The notes: generated from the sequence alone by a model not told the origin. DNA of 64,000 bases from Solen grandis (GCA_021229015.1 CM037783.1:3192725-3256724), one strand, 5' to 3'. Counted from the stretch's first letter, positions 24,498 through 35,838 are shown. Numbers and translations: made by a program.

Positions 24498-24644
24498 ATG
24501 AATTTCCCCGATTCAATACGGCAAGCAGTAAAACTAAGAAAAGATCTTTTTACGGAAATATGGCCTAATCACGTGACAAATGAAAGTGATGATGAAAGTG
24601 AAGAAGAGCAAAAATACAGCGAAAGTAATCAGGAGAATGCGTAA
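24498..24644 (+). CDS. Small acidic-tailed protein of the Polinton-like element
   Basis: A 48-codon frame lies 63 bases after the ATPase stop. Residues 1-25 have a helical look (MNFPDSIRQAVKLRKDLF), and the tail is rich in Glu, Asp and Ser. It is on the same strand and in the same compact array as its neighbours, which favours a real gene or the end of a longer spliced one. No family is recognised. Confidence 0.45.
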   Translation: MNFPDSIRQAVKLRKDLFTEIWPNHVTNESDDESEEEQKYSESNQENA

Positions 24645-24680
24645 GAATAAGCGAATATCTGTTTGAAACTAAATAAAATC

Positions 24681-25019
24681 ATGGGCTCGATAGAAGTATA
24701 TGACGCGCAACAGCAAAAATGGGTACCTTCTAATCCTGACCCCGAGGTGTTGTATCAGCATTTAAAAGATATGAGGGACGGGTACGTTCAACCCGACCAC
24801 CTTGGACGATATTTTATAGGGAGCGGTAGATTTAATAGACAAATAGCCGAAATGAACAAACAAAAAGAAAATCCCACTGTAAATCTAGTGACGCCCGTGG
24901 CACAAGCCATTGAAATAGCAAAGTCCGAACTAGAACGAGCACGCGATTCTCCTAAAAAGAAAAAACCGTATGAAAAACCAAAGAACTATCTGAAGGATTG
25001 GAGAAAAACCAAATACTAA
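24681..25019 (+). CDS. Unknown 112-residue protein of the Polinton-like element
   Basis: The frame starts at ATG 24681; the longer open frame upstream begins only with TTG. Residues 1-55 are compact (MGSIEVYDAQQQKWVPSNPD and a following YQHLKDMRDGYV stretch). The middle has a probable helix (QAIEIAKSELERARD), and the C-terminus is Lys/Pro-rich. It sits between the ATPase and the protease, separated by only a few bases from the latter. That is where minor virion or maturation-substrate genes often lie, but no similarity was recognised and no function is assigned. The intact frame in a compact array supports a real gene. Confidence 0.6.
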   Translation: MGSIEVYDAQQQKWVPSNPDPEVLYQHLKDMRDGYVQPDHLGRYFIGSGRFNRQIAEMNKQKENPTVNLVTPVAQAIEIAKSELERARDSPKKKKPYEKPKNYLKDWRKTKY

Positions 25020-25024
25020 AAACG

Positions 25025-25387
25025 ATGAACAATATCGAGCTCGAACAATTACTGAAAGGATATCCAGTGAGTGTGCGTTTTGCCAATGAAGTTGAAATAA
25101 AAAGAGGAAATTTTGTTATTTCAAATACGATTAAAACAGGAGGACGTGGACAACATTGGGTGGTTTTCTATTTCCCGCAAAGGGGACCGGACGAATTCTT
25201 CGACTCTCTAGGACGTAATCCAGAATTTTACCAAGTGGACTTTGAAAAACGTTTAAAAATGCCCTATTTTATGAACTGTAGTCAAATACAAGACAGTGAC
25301 TCAGATGTGTGTGGACTATATTGCGTGTATTATGTGCTTAATAGATTTGCCGAAAGATCAAAAGAAAGATATTGTAAAGCCTTTTGA
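25025..25387 (+). CDS. Adenain-like cysteine protease of the Polinton-like element, 3' end frame-shifted
   Basis: The 120-residue frame matches the C5/adenain family, which matures virion proteins in Polintons and adenoviruses. The expected catalytic layout is present: His44-Trp45, an acidic residue at Asp60 (FFDSLG), oxyanion Gln89, and nucleophile Cys96 followed by Gly97-Leu98. The start at 25025 lies six bases after the preceding stop. An in-frame ATG at 24998 would overlap that gene and is less likely. The frame ends early at 25387. A neighbouring frame stays open to 25448 and continues with residues of the kind expected at the family's C-terminus. A one-base indel near 25360-25370 is therefore likely, so the copy is probably slightly damaged. 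The catalytic residues all precede the break. Confidence 0.8.
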   Translation: MNNIELEQLLKGYPVSVRFANEVEIKRGNFVISNTIKTGGRGQHWVVFYFPQRGPDEFFDSLGRNPEFYQVDFEKRLKMPYFMNCSQIQDSDSDVCGLYCVYYVLNRFAERSKERYCKAF

Positions 25388-25573
25388 CGTGAATAATAAG
25401 CCATATAATGACAAACTTGTCGCTAAATTGCTTGAAACTATATTGTAAATGTGTTTGTATGTTGAATATTTATATGAAAATAAAATGAACAAAAGTATTA
25501 CCTGTTTTTCTTATCTGTATTAGAGAGAGAGAGAGAGAGACGATATAATGTCACATATTCTTACAATATTTCG

Positions 25574-25683
25574 AGGGAAGGAGGGAGGAGGAAGAGGAGG
25601 AGGGAGGAGAAGGAGGGAGAGGAGGAGGGAGGAGGAGGGAGGGGAGGAGGAGGAGGGAGGGAGAGGAGGGAGGGAGAGGAGGG
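25574..25683. repeat. GGAGGGAGG-rich polypurine tract
   Basis: This purine tract mirrors the pyrimidine tract at 22990-23232 and lies between the protease gene and the right arm. A (GA)n run precedes it at about 25524-25540. A second short purine block at about 25833-25872 marks the inner end of the right arm. Confidence 0.9.
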
Positions 25684-25829
25684 ATATAAAAATTGTCAAA
25701 ATCGATATCGTAAACCGTTGCACTAGACAGGAAAAACTGATTTTAAGTTGTTTTTAAAAATTATCAGATTTTTATTTCAAAATTTGAATAAATCATACCT
25801 TTATGATGCGTTTCCAATTGTCACAAAAT

Positions 25830-27240
25830 TTGGAGAGGAGGGAGGGAGAGGAGGGAGGAGGAGGAGGGAGGATGTGGGGGTGTTTCATATCCACCGAATC
25901 TAGTATGTATAAGAGAGAGAGAACGACCCATAACGAGTCAGACGGCTGTCTATGAAGAGAGATTTTATATGTGATGACGTCATTTCCGGTTATACCACCA
26001 ATACACTTCCGGTTTATTGAATTCAAAACATAGCTTGCAGTGAGACCTTTCTATCGATACCAAGATCACGCAAATCGGTCATGAAATGACTGAGATATAG
26101 CCTAAAATATGATTTTTTTGGAGAAAATTTGACGCCATTTTCCGGTCACGTGACATTTTTCAAACGCTTGTATCTCGCGAACGAAAAAAGATAACCCTAT
26201 AAAAGTATACATTTTTGAAATCGGCATGAGGAGACCTTTCGAACGGTATATGAAACACGATCTTTTGAGAAAGTTGAAAATTGGGTTTAAAAATCGCTGT
26301 TACGTCATAACTCAGTAACGGTTGAAAATCGAATCGAGAACTTTTAAATATCAATCGATATAAAAATTGTGAAAATCGATATCGTAAAAACTTTAAAGTT
26401 TAAAGAATTCCGATTATTTTGAAGTATTACACTTACAAATATTCGTAGTTTAACAGAACGGAATACCTACATCGCTTTATAACCCTTATTCTAACTCCCT
26501 CTAAAAGTCGTGCAACTAGGAGATATTTAATCCGTTACCTAGGTAAAGCTAAGGATTAATGTAAACATTGGCCAGCTCCTTTTATGGGGCTATCTTAATC
26601 CGATCTCAAGTCAACCAATATTGACGTATAAATGGTACTGGAGCAACGAAGGCGTGTATGAACTTGACCATTCATGTCCACTGACGATCTATGATGTGTC
26701 ATTATATCAAACCCGTGGGGGATGGGTGGGGTGTGGTCACCATGTACTAGGGCAACATTAAAGGGATTAACTTTGGACGCTTGAAAGGACCATTGTTCGC
26801 ATTTCCGTCCCTAAATCAATATCGCTATTGTTCAATCGCTAAAAATAGATCGTCTATTGTTAACGCGGGTGGCCTAGGCCTATGAACTGATATTACAGTT
26901 GCACTAGAGTCACTCGAAGGTAGGACGTTGAGCAGTCAACATCTTAAAGGTGAGTATTATAGTATTTAGATATATTATTTGATATTTCAAAGTATTCATC
27001 ATTATTAGTGTTTGATTCTATTATTTAATTTTCATTATTTTATTATTATTATTGATATATTTTTAATTTGGAACCCAATTTCCATACAAGTCACCTCTGT
27101 ATCTATTCCAATCAAAAACCCCAGCACTACCCCCAAAATTTAATCAAATTAGATACCCTAAAAATTCAATATGGCCGCTGCACATGCGCACAACCCTTAA
27201 ACGCTTATATGCAAATATTAATAAAAAAAACAAAATGGCC
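25830..27240 (-). repeat. Right terminal inverted repeat of the Polinton-like element
   Basis: Reverse complement of the left arm with scattered mismatches and some indels. The outermost part holds one copy of the segment that is duplicated in the left arm. The right end (CAAAATGGCC) is at 27237-27240. Beyond it lies AT-rich DNA and a SINE remnant. Confidence 0.85.
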
Positions 27241-27344
27241 ATGATTTTATAATTCGTTTTAAAATATTATTTAGTAATAAGCAAATTGCTTTGTCTTTAA
27301 TTTTTCAAAATTATTATACAATTATTATATTGAAATTAAAAAAA

Positions 27345-27560
27345 AATCTCGGGGTAAAACCAGAGTCGGTGTCGTGGGTTCAATCCCCGGCCGTGATATA
27401 CCATAGTCATTAAAAAGTGGTACTGGTATAACTCCTTTGGTTCCAAGGCCCGGTGTTAGAATAATGAGACTGGGTGTGGTATCATGCAATAAGTACGTAC
27501 GGCGTGATACACTATATCTGTCTCTAGCAGACATAGTTCTCCAAACAATGATTGTTTTTC
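27345..27560 (+). mobile_element. SINE family A, degenerate copy
   Basis: A B-box-like GGTTCAATCCCCGG (about 27378) is followed by the family body (TACCATAGTCATTAAAAAGT, then GACTGGGTGTGGTATCATGC). Mismatches and a missing A box show that it is old. Confidence 0.75.
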
Positions 27561-27794
27561 ATCTGCATCCTGCATCCTAGATGCAGTGTTTTCGGTGTGG
27601 ATGCAATGTTTTATTTTCAATACATCCTCTGGAAACGATATTGTATAAGATAATGAAATATTGATAGACGGAAATCTGATTTTGTTCATATTCCATGCAT
27701 TTTTTTTTTTTGGGGGGGGGGGGGGTACGTCAGTTACAGTTAAGATTTCGTAGTGATCAGGCCACAAGATAAACTGTATTGCCCCATTCCCATC

Positions 27795-27925
27795 TACTCG
27801 GCAATCCTCGGCCTAACCCGTTAGATATACAATCATATCTTTCCGCTAATCTCCGGCCTAACCCGTTAGATATACAATCGTATCTTTTCGCTAATCTTCG
27901 GCCTAACCAGTTAGATATGGTCGAG
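27795..27925. repeat. 54-bp tandem repeat, about 2.4 units
   Basis: The unit contains CGGCCTAACCCGTTAGATAT and a TTTCGCTAATCT-like part. Two full units and one partial unit are seen. A poly-G tract at about 27710-27725 lies upstream. Confidence 0.85.
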
Positions 27926-28299
27926 TTGTTCCGAACTGCATTGCCTAAGTCGTAACGGAAATAACCGGAGGTAAAGACTGGAATTTCCAACAGAAATTTT
28001 ACAGTTTATAAGTTCACCACGGCATGTATAGGACTATCTATCTAATCGGTTATATATAGATATTTCTCTCTCTTTAATCAATCGAAACAACTCAGTTTTA
28101 ATATTAAAAGGTATAAAAAAGAAGAAATGAATACGTAAAAGAATACGTGTGTGAGAAAAAATGTATTTCAAATGATAATAACTATTATGCACTAGTTTTC
28201 CCAGTTCTGTTTCTTTTAAAACCACCCCTTCTTCCTCTCTCTCTCACTCACACACACATTGTATTCGCCCTTTCACAAATTGCACACGTTAAATGTACC

Positions 28300-28380
28300 C
28301 CAGTGGATTCACAAAGCGTCCTGCATGTAACCGGGAGGTCAAGGGTTCGTCCCCTAGCTAGACATACCAAAGTTGACTCT
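28300..28380 (+). repeat. tRNA-like SINE remnant
   Basis: AAGGGTTCGTCCCC (B box) is followed by AGACATACCAAAG. The latter is also found right after the tRNA-like head of the SINE at 310. The remainder is lost. Confidence 0.5.
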
Positions 28381-28625
28381 GAACCATACTTAATAATAAA
28401 TGTTGGTTGTGCATTAAAGCCAAGCACGTTTATTGTGTCTCTCTATAGTTTAAATGTTACAGTATGTATTGTTCTTTATAAATAGCTCTTCCTGTGGAAA
28501 TATAGATTCGCTCAGGATATTCTTTACGTATACACTTGTACTTAAATTATGACACACATATTTGCCAAACATTTAAGTTTAAGTGTATATGTAATATTGA
28601 TTAAATTATTTATATTATGTATTAG

Positions 28626-28720
28626 TTATCGTTAATATTTTAAATTTTATGGAATTTTTCGCAAGCGACGCGAAGCGGAGCGCTGCGATAAATCCATAAA
28701 ATTTAAAATATAAACGATAA
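28626..28720. repeat. 95-bp near-perfect palindrome with GC-rich centre
   Basis: AT-rich arms of about 28 bases (TTATCGTTAATATTTTAAAT on the left, continuing TTTATGGA) flank a CpG-rich core around GCGACGCGAAGCGGAGCGC. The shape is that of a tiny MITE or a cruciform-forming repeat. It is not followed by a T-run and is not a terminator. Confidence 0.8.
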
Positions 28721-29011
28721 CATTTACAGTTTATCACGTACGCCATACAGCTGTGCCTTTGACCTCCCGTTTGATTGACAGTAGACGTGATGGCTCAGAG
28801 TCAGTATCACTGGGTACGTTTTATAAGGCTACATGCAAAACATGACGTAATCATCCGCCGCCGCAAACAAGCTCCGCCCATACAGTCCAAACATCACGCA
28901 GGCAGCATGGACTCATATTTTCTCAACGGATCATTTATGCAATGTATTTTTCAAATTTTGAACGAAATGCAAGTATCTTATTGGACAATTAAGTCGGACA
29001 AAATGTAATTG

Positions 29012-29264
29012 GGGGCCTCCGTGGCCGAGAGGGTAAAGTCGCTGACTTAAACACTCACTCAGCCCCTCACCGCGTTGGTTCGAATCCCGGTAGGGTCATT
29101 CGGATTTTCATGTGAGAGGAAGCCTTCCAGCTGGCTTGCGGTAGGTCGGTGGTTCTACCCGGATGCCTCCGTGTATTCTGGGTCTTCCTCCACCTGTAAT
29201 TAGCTGGACGTCGCTATATGACTGAAATACTGTCGAAGCGATGGTAAACTCAAATAGTCAAGTC
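29012..29264 (+). mobile_element. tRNA-derived SINE (family B), copy 1, with 12-bp target duplication
   Basis: The head has an A box (GTGGCCGAGAGGG) and a B box (TTGGTTCGAATCC). The body includes CTTCCAGCTGGCTTGCGGTA and ends GTCAAGTC. AAAATGTAATTG flanks both ends (29000-29011 and 29265-29276), which proves retroposition. Confidence 0.95.
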
Positions 29265-29276
29265 AAAATGTAATTG

Positions 29277-32200
29277 AGAATGAATGATAGTTATATGTTT
29301 TGTGTTTTGGAAATGAATGCAGAAAGTAGTTAAAATATATCTTAGGTGTTTAAGTGTTGTAATGAGTAAGATAAAACTTGAAACAAATTGATTATGGGTC
29401 TATAGTTCAATCTAATAGTTTGTAGCAAAAAGCAAATGCGAAAACTCATTCTAAAATAATATTTTATTACGGGGTCGGTGGGGGAGGGAACTCTGCACAT
29501 CATCTTAAATTGTTTTTAAAAAGTGCGCCGTGACCTAGTGATAGCGCACAAGACTGTGGTTCTGAACGAAATGAGCCCGAATCCGGTAGGGAGCACGTTT
29601 AGGTCGGGATCTTCTCAGGCACAAAGTACTGATCCAACACAGGAACCGTCGAGACGGATTAGAATAAGTTGTAGGAATTCATCTCTCCCGAACGACGTAA
29701 AAAAATGTTTAGGCATAAGCAAACATTGATCTCTTATTGCCATATTGCGTGCAAACATCCGATCACTCGGGTCACTTCGACTATTTCTCGAACAATCCAA
29801 GCGGTTGACGGAATTATCCGAGGTGTTCCAACTGTTTGTCGGAAATGACATAGTAACTACGAATGCGGCAGTGTATGTTTGCGGCTTGAGTTCGAACTTT
29901 TATTACTACCAGGTCTTCGTGAAAAGGAGATCCAAAGTAGGTCTCTTTAAATTTAAATTTTGGATCATTACTGGTTAATATGCAAGAAAAATAAAGTGTA
30001 TATAAACCTTTCCAGTGTATCTATTATTAGGCACAACGCGTACTCGGATTTTCCACTGGGAACTTCGATGATTAAAACAGGTTAGTTGCGTTTCGTTTTC
30101 TCAGTTTTAAATATGTATTACTCTTATTGTAAATAATAAATAATGAATGCAAAAGTTTACGGCTTAAAGACTTCGTGAATCGTTTTTCGTTTGTTTATAT
30201 TTTTTTCTCTCTCTCTCTCTCTCAAAAAAAAAAAAAAAAAAAATACATAGTCATTTTAATGTTTATCACATAAATCTCGTATAAATAACGATCTCATGTT
30301 TAAATTACCGGTGATTCATTTTTAAGTAACTAATTAGACAAATAACTTTAATTGAATTGAATGAATAAAAATAAACAGAAAAAAATGAATACATGAGCTA
30401 AAATCGTAAAGTAGTTTTTAATTTTTTAAAAGGGGAAAAAAAAAAAAAAAAAATAAATAAAATAAAAAAAGGAAAAAAAACACCCCCCCCCCCCCCCAAA
30501 AAAAAAAAAAAGAGAGAGAGAGAGAAAGACTAAAAAAAAATAAAAACGTAAATCGACGATGACTGTTTTTTTCTATAAAGAAGTCATATTGTGTATGTCA
30601 TGATGAGATATTCAGATATACAGCATGTGTATTTTTTTTTTCTTAATATGTATCTTAATTAATCTTCACCTATTTTAGTACATTTATTTAACTAGAATAT
30701 CTCTGCATATAAATAAACTTAGCTTATGTTTTCGGGGTCTCGGAATATAAATATATAAAAATTATATCAGAATCATAATATATGTGTTGACATATACAAG
30801 TATATGTATCTCGTCAATCAATATACATATAAATATAAATATACAATTGTAACATACATGAAAATAAAAGTCAAAATTGAAAATCCGATTTTCCTATAAA
30901 TATTCTCGACTATCAAATCATGGGAGACTGGATGCTGCAGGATTTAGGATATATTTTAAATTTATACGAATTTAAATCCTGTAACAGCCACTCGGTATTA
31001 GAATATATATGTAATTATAATAACAAACTAATTCACAACATTTGTTTTCAACTATACATTTTTCACTTTTTCGACTTTTTTAACACTTCGTGCCCTTTTT
31101 ATATATTTACAAAGATTCAGTATTCCCCCTCAACATAAAGTCATCTCTGAATGTTTTTAAATAAGAACTGATTTAATCACATTATGGCGTTTCGAAACTT
31201 TAACTACGTTTCATGGAAATTTCAAACCAGGAGATATTCTATAAATTCTTAACATAAATGTCCTGCTCCGAGTGAAAATATCTTAATTTCCGTATCAAAC
31301 TCTTTGTTTGTAATTTGATTTAATTTCTGGAAAAACATGTCAATACCAAAATGTCAGTGCTTTTTTTTATTTAGGATCTGTATCACGTTGTTACAGTTAG
31401 AAATACTGACAAAAATTGCCCATGCATGAGGAGTTAAAATGGGCGACGGACAATGTGCAACCGCGACAACCAGCCGTTTGCCAGACGATGTGAAACTTTT
31501 GAAATGTGTTTTACTTTGGTTTTTACCCACGTCATAACATATGAAATATCAAATTTAAAACCTTTGGACACTTGATTTAAAGTGTATGATCGGTTTTTGA
31601 GAGATTAATATGTGTTAACAGTGAAATGATAAGCGGTAAGAGTAAAAAGTTGGATGAACAAAACTTAACCAAAGACATATGATAACGTATGTTTAATAGG
31701 TCTTTGCCGTAACTAATTAAGAAAATTGCAGATCATAACAAAACTTTATTTTCACCCAAGTACAATAATGTACAATATGGATAAATGCTAAAAAAATCAC
31801 AAAGAAACAAATATAAAGCATTTTTTTTTTTAAATCACAACACAACAACACAACAAAAACAAAAGAGCATATCTTTAATCGTTAGATACTGTTTTACTTA
31901 GTCGAAATTAAAATTGTACGTTTTTAAACCCGCCTGTGCCTTACAACATAAGCGGCAAGTCTATGAACGAATAAATCATAAGACACACGTACATATCTTT
32001 TGTACATCTGTGATCTTTGGGTATAATGATTAGCTATGTGTCCATGTGGTACTCGCTTAGTGTGATCACGCCTGTGTCCACCGATTGTAGTTTGGTTTCA
32101 ACATATTTTATTTCAAAATTATGAAATGGGGTTAGACCACAAGTTCTAACGACTTAGTTACAACCCTTCCCCTAATTTTTACAAAATTCATTTTCGTGTA

Positions 32201-32850
32201 AGGAAAAGAATTAATATATGTACAGACGGACAGAAAAACAAAATACAAACATTAGAGTGTGCAGAAAAGGAAAGACATACTGTAGAAATATCAATTACAT
32301 GCATATCGATATATCACTATATGTAACAGATATGTAGGAGGTGCTTAGGATTCTCGATTTTAATTAATCCGATTGACTTCCAAATAAAAAAAAATAATTA
32401 CATAAAATAAATATTTCGAATAATAAAATAATAATAATAATCTACGAAAGAATAAAGAAATCTTCCAAATAAAAAAATGAATATAAAAATCTTAATAATT
32501 AAAAAAGAAGATAAATTAACTGACGAATACAGAAAACATAAAAATTATAATACATTTAACATAAGCCAAGACACAGTGCTTCACATAGCATTATAAACGT
32601 GTGTTCACATAGTCTCATGAAATGATAAAGCGGTTCGCATCGTTTTTATTACATACTGATAGCGGTTTACATCGGCCGCGGTTCACATCGTCCGTACAAA
32701 CACCCGGTGACAGGTCTAGTTTATAACCAAGAGACGCACACCGCTCCATTATTTTACTGTTGCCTCAATGGCATTTCCCATCTATACATACGCTTGTATG
32801 TGTGCTATTTTTAGATCGGGGCTTACCTAAGCGTCAGTGGAGTTTCCGTG
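29277..32850. other. Non-coding AT-rich DNA with homopolymer and microsatellite runs
   Basis: No gene was established. A tRNA-like stretch near 29523-29590 may be a SINE head. Runs of CT, A and C occur at about 30210-30240 and 30435-30520. A 32-codon ATG frame at 31439 has no splice donor or known domain. Open frames are short and unconvincing. Confidence 0.5.
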
Positions 32851-32892
32851 CTACGGAGTACAGTTTTTACACGTTCAAAGTGTGTATAAAGG
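32640..32892 (+). promoter_or_regulatory. Possible promoter / first non-coding exon upstream of the TIR-STING gene
   Basis: This is the least AT-rich, most CpG-containing stretch between 29.3 and 40 kb (CATCGGCCGCGGTTCACATC, then other CpGs). It ends at a plausible donor, AAAG/GTTAGT (32889-32892). A good acceptor (TTTATTTCAG/AT) opens the TIR1 exon at 39896, so a spliced leader is conceivable. This is inference from position and composition only. Confidence 0.25.
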
Positions 32893-33633
32893 TTAGTAAA
32901 AATGGCATATGCATATAATTCTACACATTTGTAACTAACATCTCGAGGAGCTTGGAAAGGTAACAATTATGCACACATCAGTATGCAATGACAATCGTTT
33001 TTCTTTTAACACGAGTTTCTGCGAGATAAGGCCAACGTAATAATAATGCGTTTTCACTTATACGAAAACTTGATTTGTCACGACTTATTTTACGATATTT
33101 AGGTAGAAATTAGTCCTAAATATTCCGTCGCTTTGTGATAGGACTAGGAAGAAATGTGTATAAAATTGGTTATTTATTAAAGTCATGTCAGTGAATATTT
33201 ATTTATTGTTACATGCAGGTATGATTTCAAATGTATACATTGTGTATTATCACGCTTTGTTCGTAATTATCGTCATTGTGTGTACTGCACTGTGTTTTCT
33301 ATGTTAGAATAAAGCTTTAAGGCAAAGTTAGATGTAAATGTTTTATTAGCCTCATCATTAAATATAGACATATTAATATAACATATTTACAAGCTTAAGT
33401 TCTCCTCAGATACAGTATCATGGGTGTTTTCAGTGAATAAGGAAACATTAAAGAAACACACACACACAAGAGATAGAAATTATTTAGGGAATAGATTCCA
33501 TTCATGGTATTAAGAGTCGAATCACGAAAGCTGTTACAAGTCCTGAGTGATAAATTTAAAAAAGTATGTGAGCACAACACTTGGCATTATTCTGTGATGT
33601 ATATCAAGCAAAAAGAAACTTTTATTTCCATTC

Positions 33634-33889
33634 GGAGCCTCCGTGGCCGAGAGGGTAAAGTCGCTGACTTAAACACTCACTCAGCCCCTCATTGCGTGGG
33701 TTTAAATCCCGGCAGGGTCATTCGGCTTTTCATATTTGAGGAAACCTTCCAGCTGGCTTGCGGTAGGTCGGTGGTTCTACCCGGATGTCTCTGTGCATTC
33801 GGGATCTTCCTTCACCTGTAATTAGCTGGACGTCGCTGTATGACTGATTAATTCTGTCCAAGAGACGTTAAACTAAAAATAGTCAAGTC
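33634..33889 (+). mobile_element. tRNA-derived SINE (family B), copy 2, with 10-bp target duplication
   Basis: Same family as 29012-29264, with a matching A box, body and GTCAAGTC end. ATTTCCATTC flanks both sides (33624-33633 and 33890-33899). Confidence 0.95.
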
Positions 33890-34259
33890 ATTTCCATTCT
33901 GACAGGTTTAATAGACTGCAAAGTTTTAAAAGGGATACAATTATGTTGTTATAGATTATTATGCTTTTATTTCAGGAGTCATATATTCATGATGTTAGTT
34001 AGATACTTAAATCTTTTAACTCTGCATATATTGGAAAATTATGTACGCTGCACTCTTTCTATGTTTTTATAGCATATATATTTTGTTGATCATGACAGAT
34101 TATGATGCTTGTGTGAAAATTTTGATTTGAATATTGAAGAGATACTTTTTTTTAACCCTTTTCCTCATGAATATATATATTTGTACACATTTTTAACTTC
34201 ATGGTCTAAAACCCCAGTTGACTTATTCCATTTCACTTTGTGACATCATGCCATGGGTA

Positions 34260-34877
34260 TATCGAGGGGTGAAAGCTAAAAGTTCTAAGTGACATTTTTA
34301 CTCAAAATCACTTTTTTACAGAAAACAACTATGAATGTTATTATCTAGCATTTGTGAAAAAATACATATAAGATTTTGTTTTTATTTGATAAAATTCAAC
34401 ACTTTTTTTATTTTTAATGCGTAAGAGTTCCAAGTGACATAAGTCACTTGGAACTTTTTCGCTTTTATCAAATTTGCAAAAAAGTTTTAAGTGAGTTTAT
34501 TTTTCATTTACTAGATAATTGAAGAATTTGGTTAAAATTAACAAAATACCAATGTAAAAGTAGGTGAATCATGAACTTTTTAGAAAGATTTGTTTAAAAA
34601 ATATGTTACTTAGACCCTTTTCGCATTTATTTAAGTTGATAAAACAAATGCATTTTCAGTGCGAAGAAGTTCTAAGTAACTTCTTTGCTAATTATTTTTT
34701 GTGTGTGTTAATCTTGATCCAAGATTTAACTGTATTTGAGAAGATTGAGTAATTATTCATTTATATTTAAGAGATTTTAATTGCAAATTTCAAAATGACA
34801 AAATGAAAAAGTTTTTACCTTCTCCTGAAAAGTTTTCTAATATGCACTTAGAACCTTTTTGCATTCACCCCTCGATA
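34260..34877. mobile_element. 618-bp non-autonomous DNA transposon with internal CACTTGGAAC-type repeats
   Basis: The ends are inverted: TATCGAGGGGTGAA on the left and its complement on the right, followed by AAAGTTCTAAGTGAC-like text. At least five further copies of the AAAAGTTCYAAGTGAC motif, in both orientations, lie inside. They include a palindrome, GTTCCAAGTGAC ... GTCACTTGGAAC, at about 34430-34457. No protein is encoded. Confidence 0.8.
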
Positions 34878-35596
34878 TTGACAAGCAAAATATTGTTTTA
34901 CTGCAGTCTTTGACTAAAATATTGATCAATGAAAAATAATTTGAAAATACTCTTCGGTATGGAAGTTTGAAAGTCAAGTAAACTAATGAAAAAAAATAAA
35001 CATTGCTGTGAACAGCTGCATAAAGCGACCTCTCTGTTCTGTTAAAAAAATGATTTACGTTGTATATCTACATATAGTGTAGAGAACTTTTTTTTTTTTT
35101 TTTTTTTTGGTAATAATGCTCATTTACCTCATGCTGTCCATAGCTAACTGTGCATGTGCATATATTCAAAAGTCACACCACTAAGAGTCAGCTAGATTAA
35201 ATTTTTTGTTAATTTCCTCCTGGTTGGGAGGTGTTCTTGCTAATTCAGAAAAAGAAAGAAACATATGGAATATGTTAGCTCATACAGTTACAGAGCATTC
35301 AGTCTGTAAAAAAAGGCCCAGGTTAAAGTCCTAGACAGCTGGTTGATCTGTTTTCTTATCCTGTTACATTTCACAATCATTGTGGGACAATGACATGAGA
35401 GCTAGGATGGTCTTTCCACACTTACACATGGGTTTTCATATAAAATCATGACCCAAATTTAATAATAATTGCTTGAATTCAAGGACAATGTCAGATATGG
35501 AAGAGGGATATATTGTCCTTGTTATATATACTGATAACTAACAATAGCATATAAAATTGAATAATTGTAGGGCTGACTGTAGAGCATTTGCCCATG

Positions 35597-35838
35597 TTAA
35601 CCCATTCCCTCATATAGACTCATTTTAACTCAATCAGTAGGTACCACATAAAGCCTGATCTGCAGAAAACCACAGTTAAACCTTACCAAATTTAATTATA
35701 AAGTCCTCATTTCCAGACCACTGAGGAGCAGCGAACAGCATAAAACCTGATCAGCCTGCGAGTTATTCGCAGGCTGATCTGGTTTTATGCTGTTCGCATA
35801 GGTCTTTTCATGGTTTCCTCTATGAGGGAAAGGGTTAA
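35597..35838 (+). mobile_element. MITE family M1, copy 2
   Basis: Full-length copy of about 240 bp. Ends are TTAACCCATTCCCTCATA and the complement. The central palindrome is CTGATCAGCCTGCGAG with its mirror. A SINE-like relic lies upstream near 35290-35350. Confidence 0.95.

Larger units (their letters stand above)
21383..27240. mobile_element. Compact Polinton/adintovirus-like element with long terminal inverted repeats
   Basis: Two inverted arms (21383 to about 23040, and about 25830 to 27240) flank 2.8 kb of coding DNA. The outer end reads GGCCATTTTGTTT on both sides. The interior holds, on one strand, an A32-type packaging ATPase, two small frames and an adenain-like protease. These two enzymes together mark the Polinton/adenovirus-like lineage. 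Protein-primed DNA polymerase, retroviral-type integrase and capsid genes are absent, so the element is probably mobilised in trans or is a relic. The arms look closely similar, which suggests recent activity. No 6-bp target duplication of the usual Polinton type could be seen, so the outermost borders may be off by some bases. Confidence 0.75.

Noticed and set aside
31439..31540. Small ATG frame (MGDGQCATATTSRLPDDVKL) as a first exon
   Set aside because: No splice donor, no domain and a stop after 32 codons.
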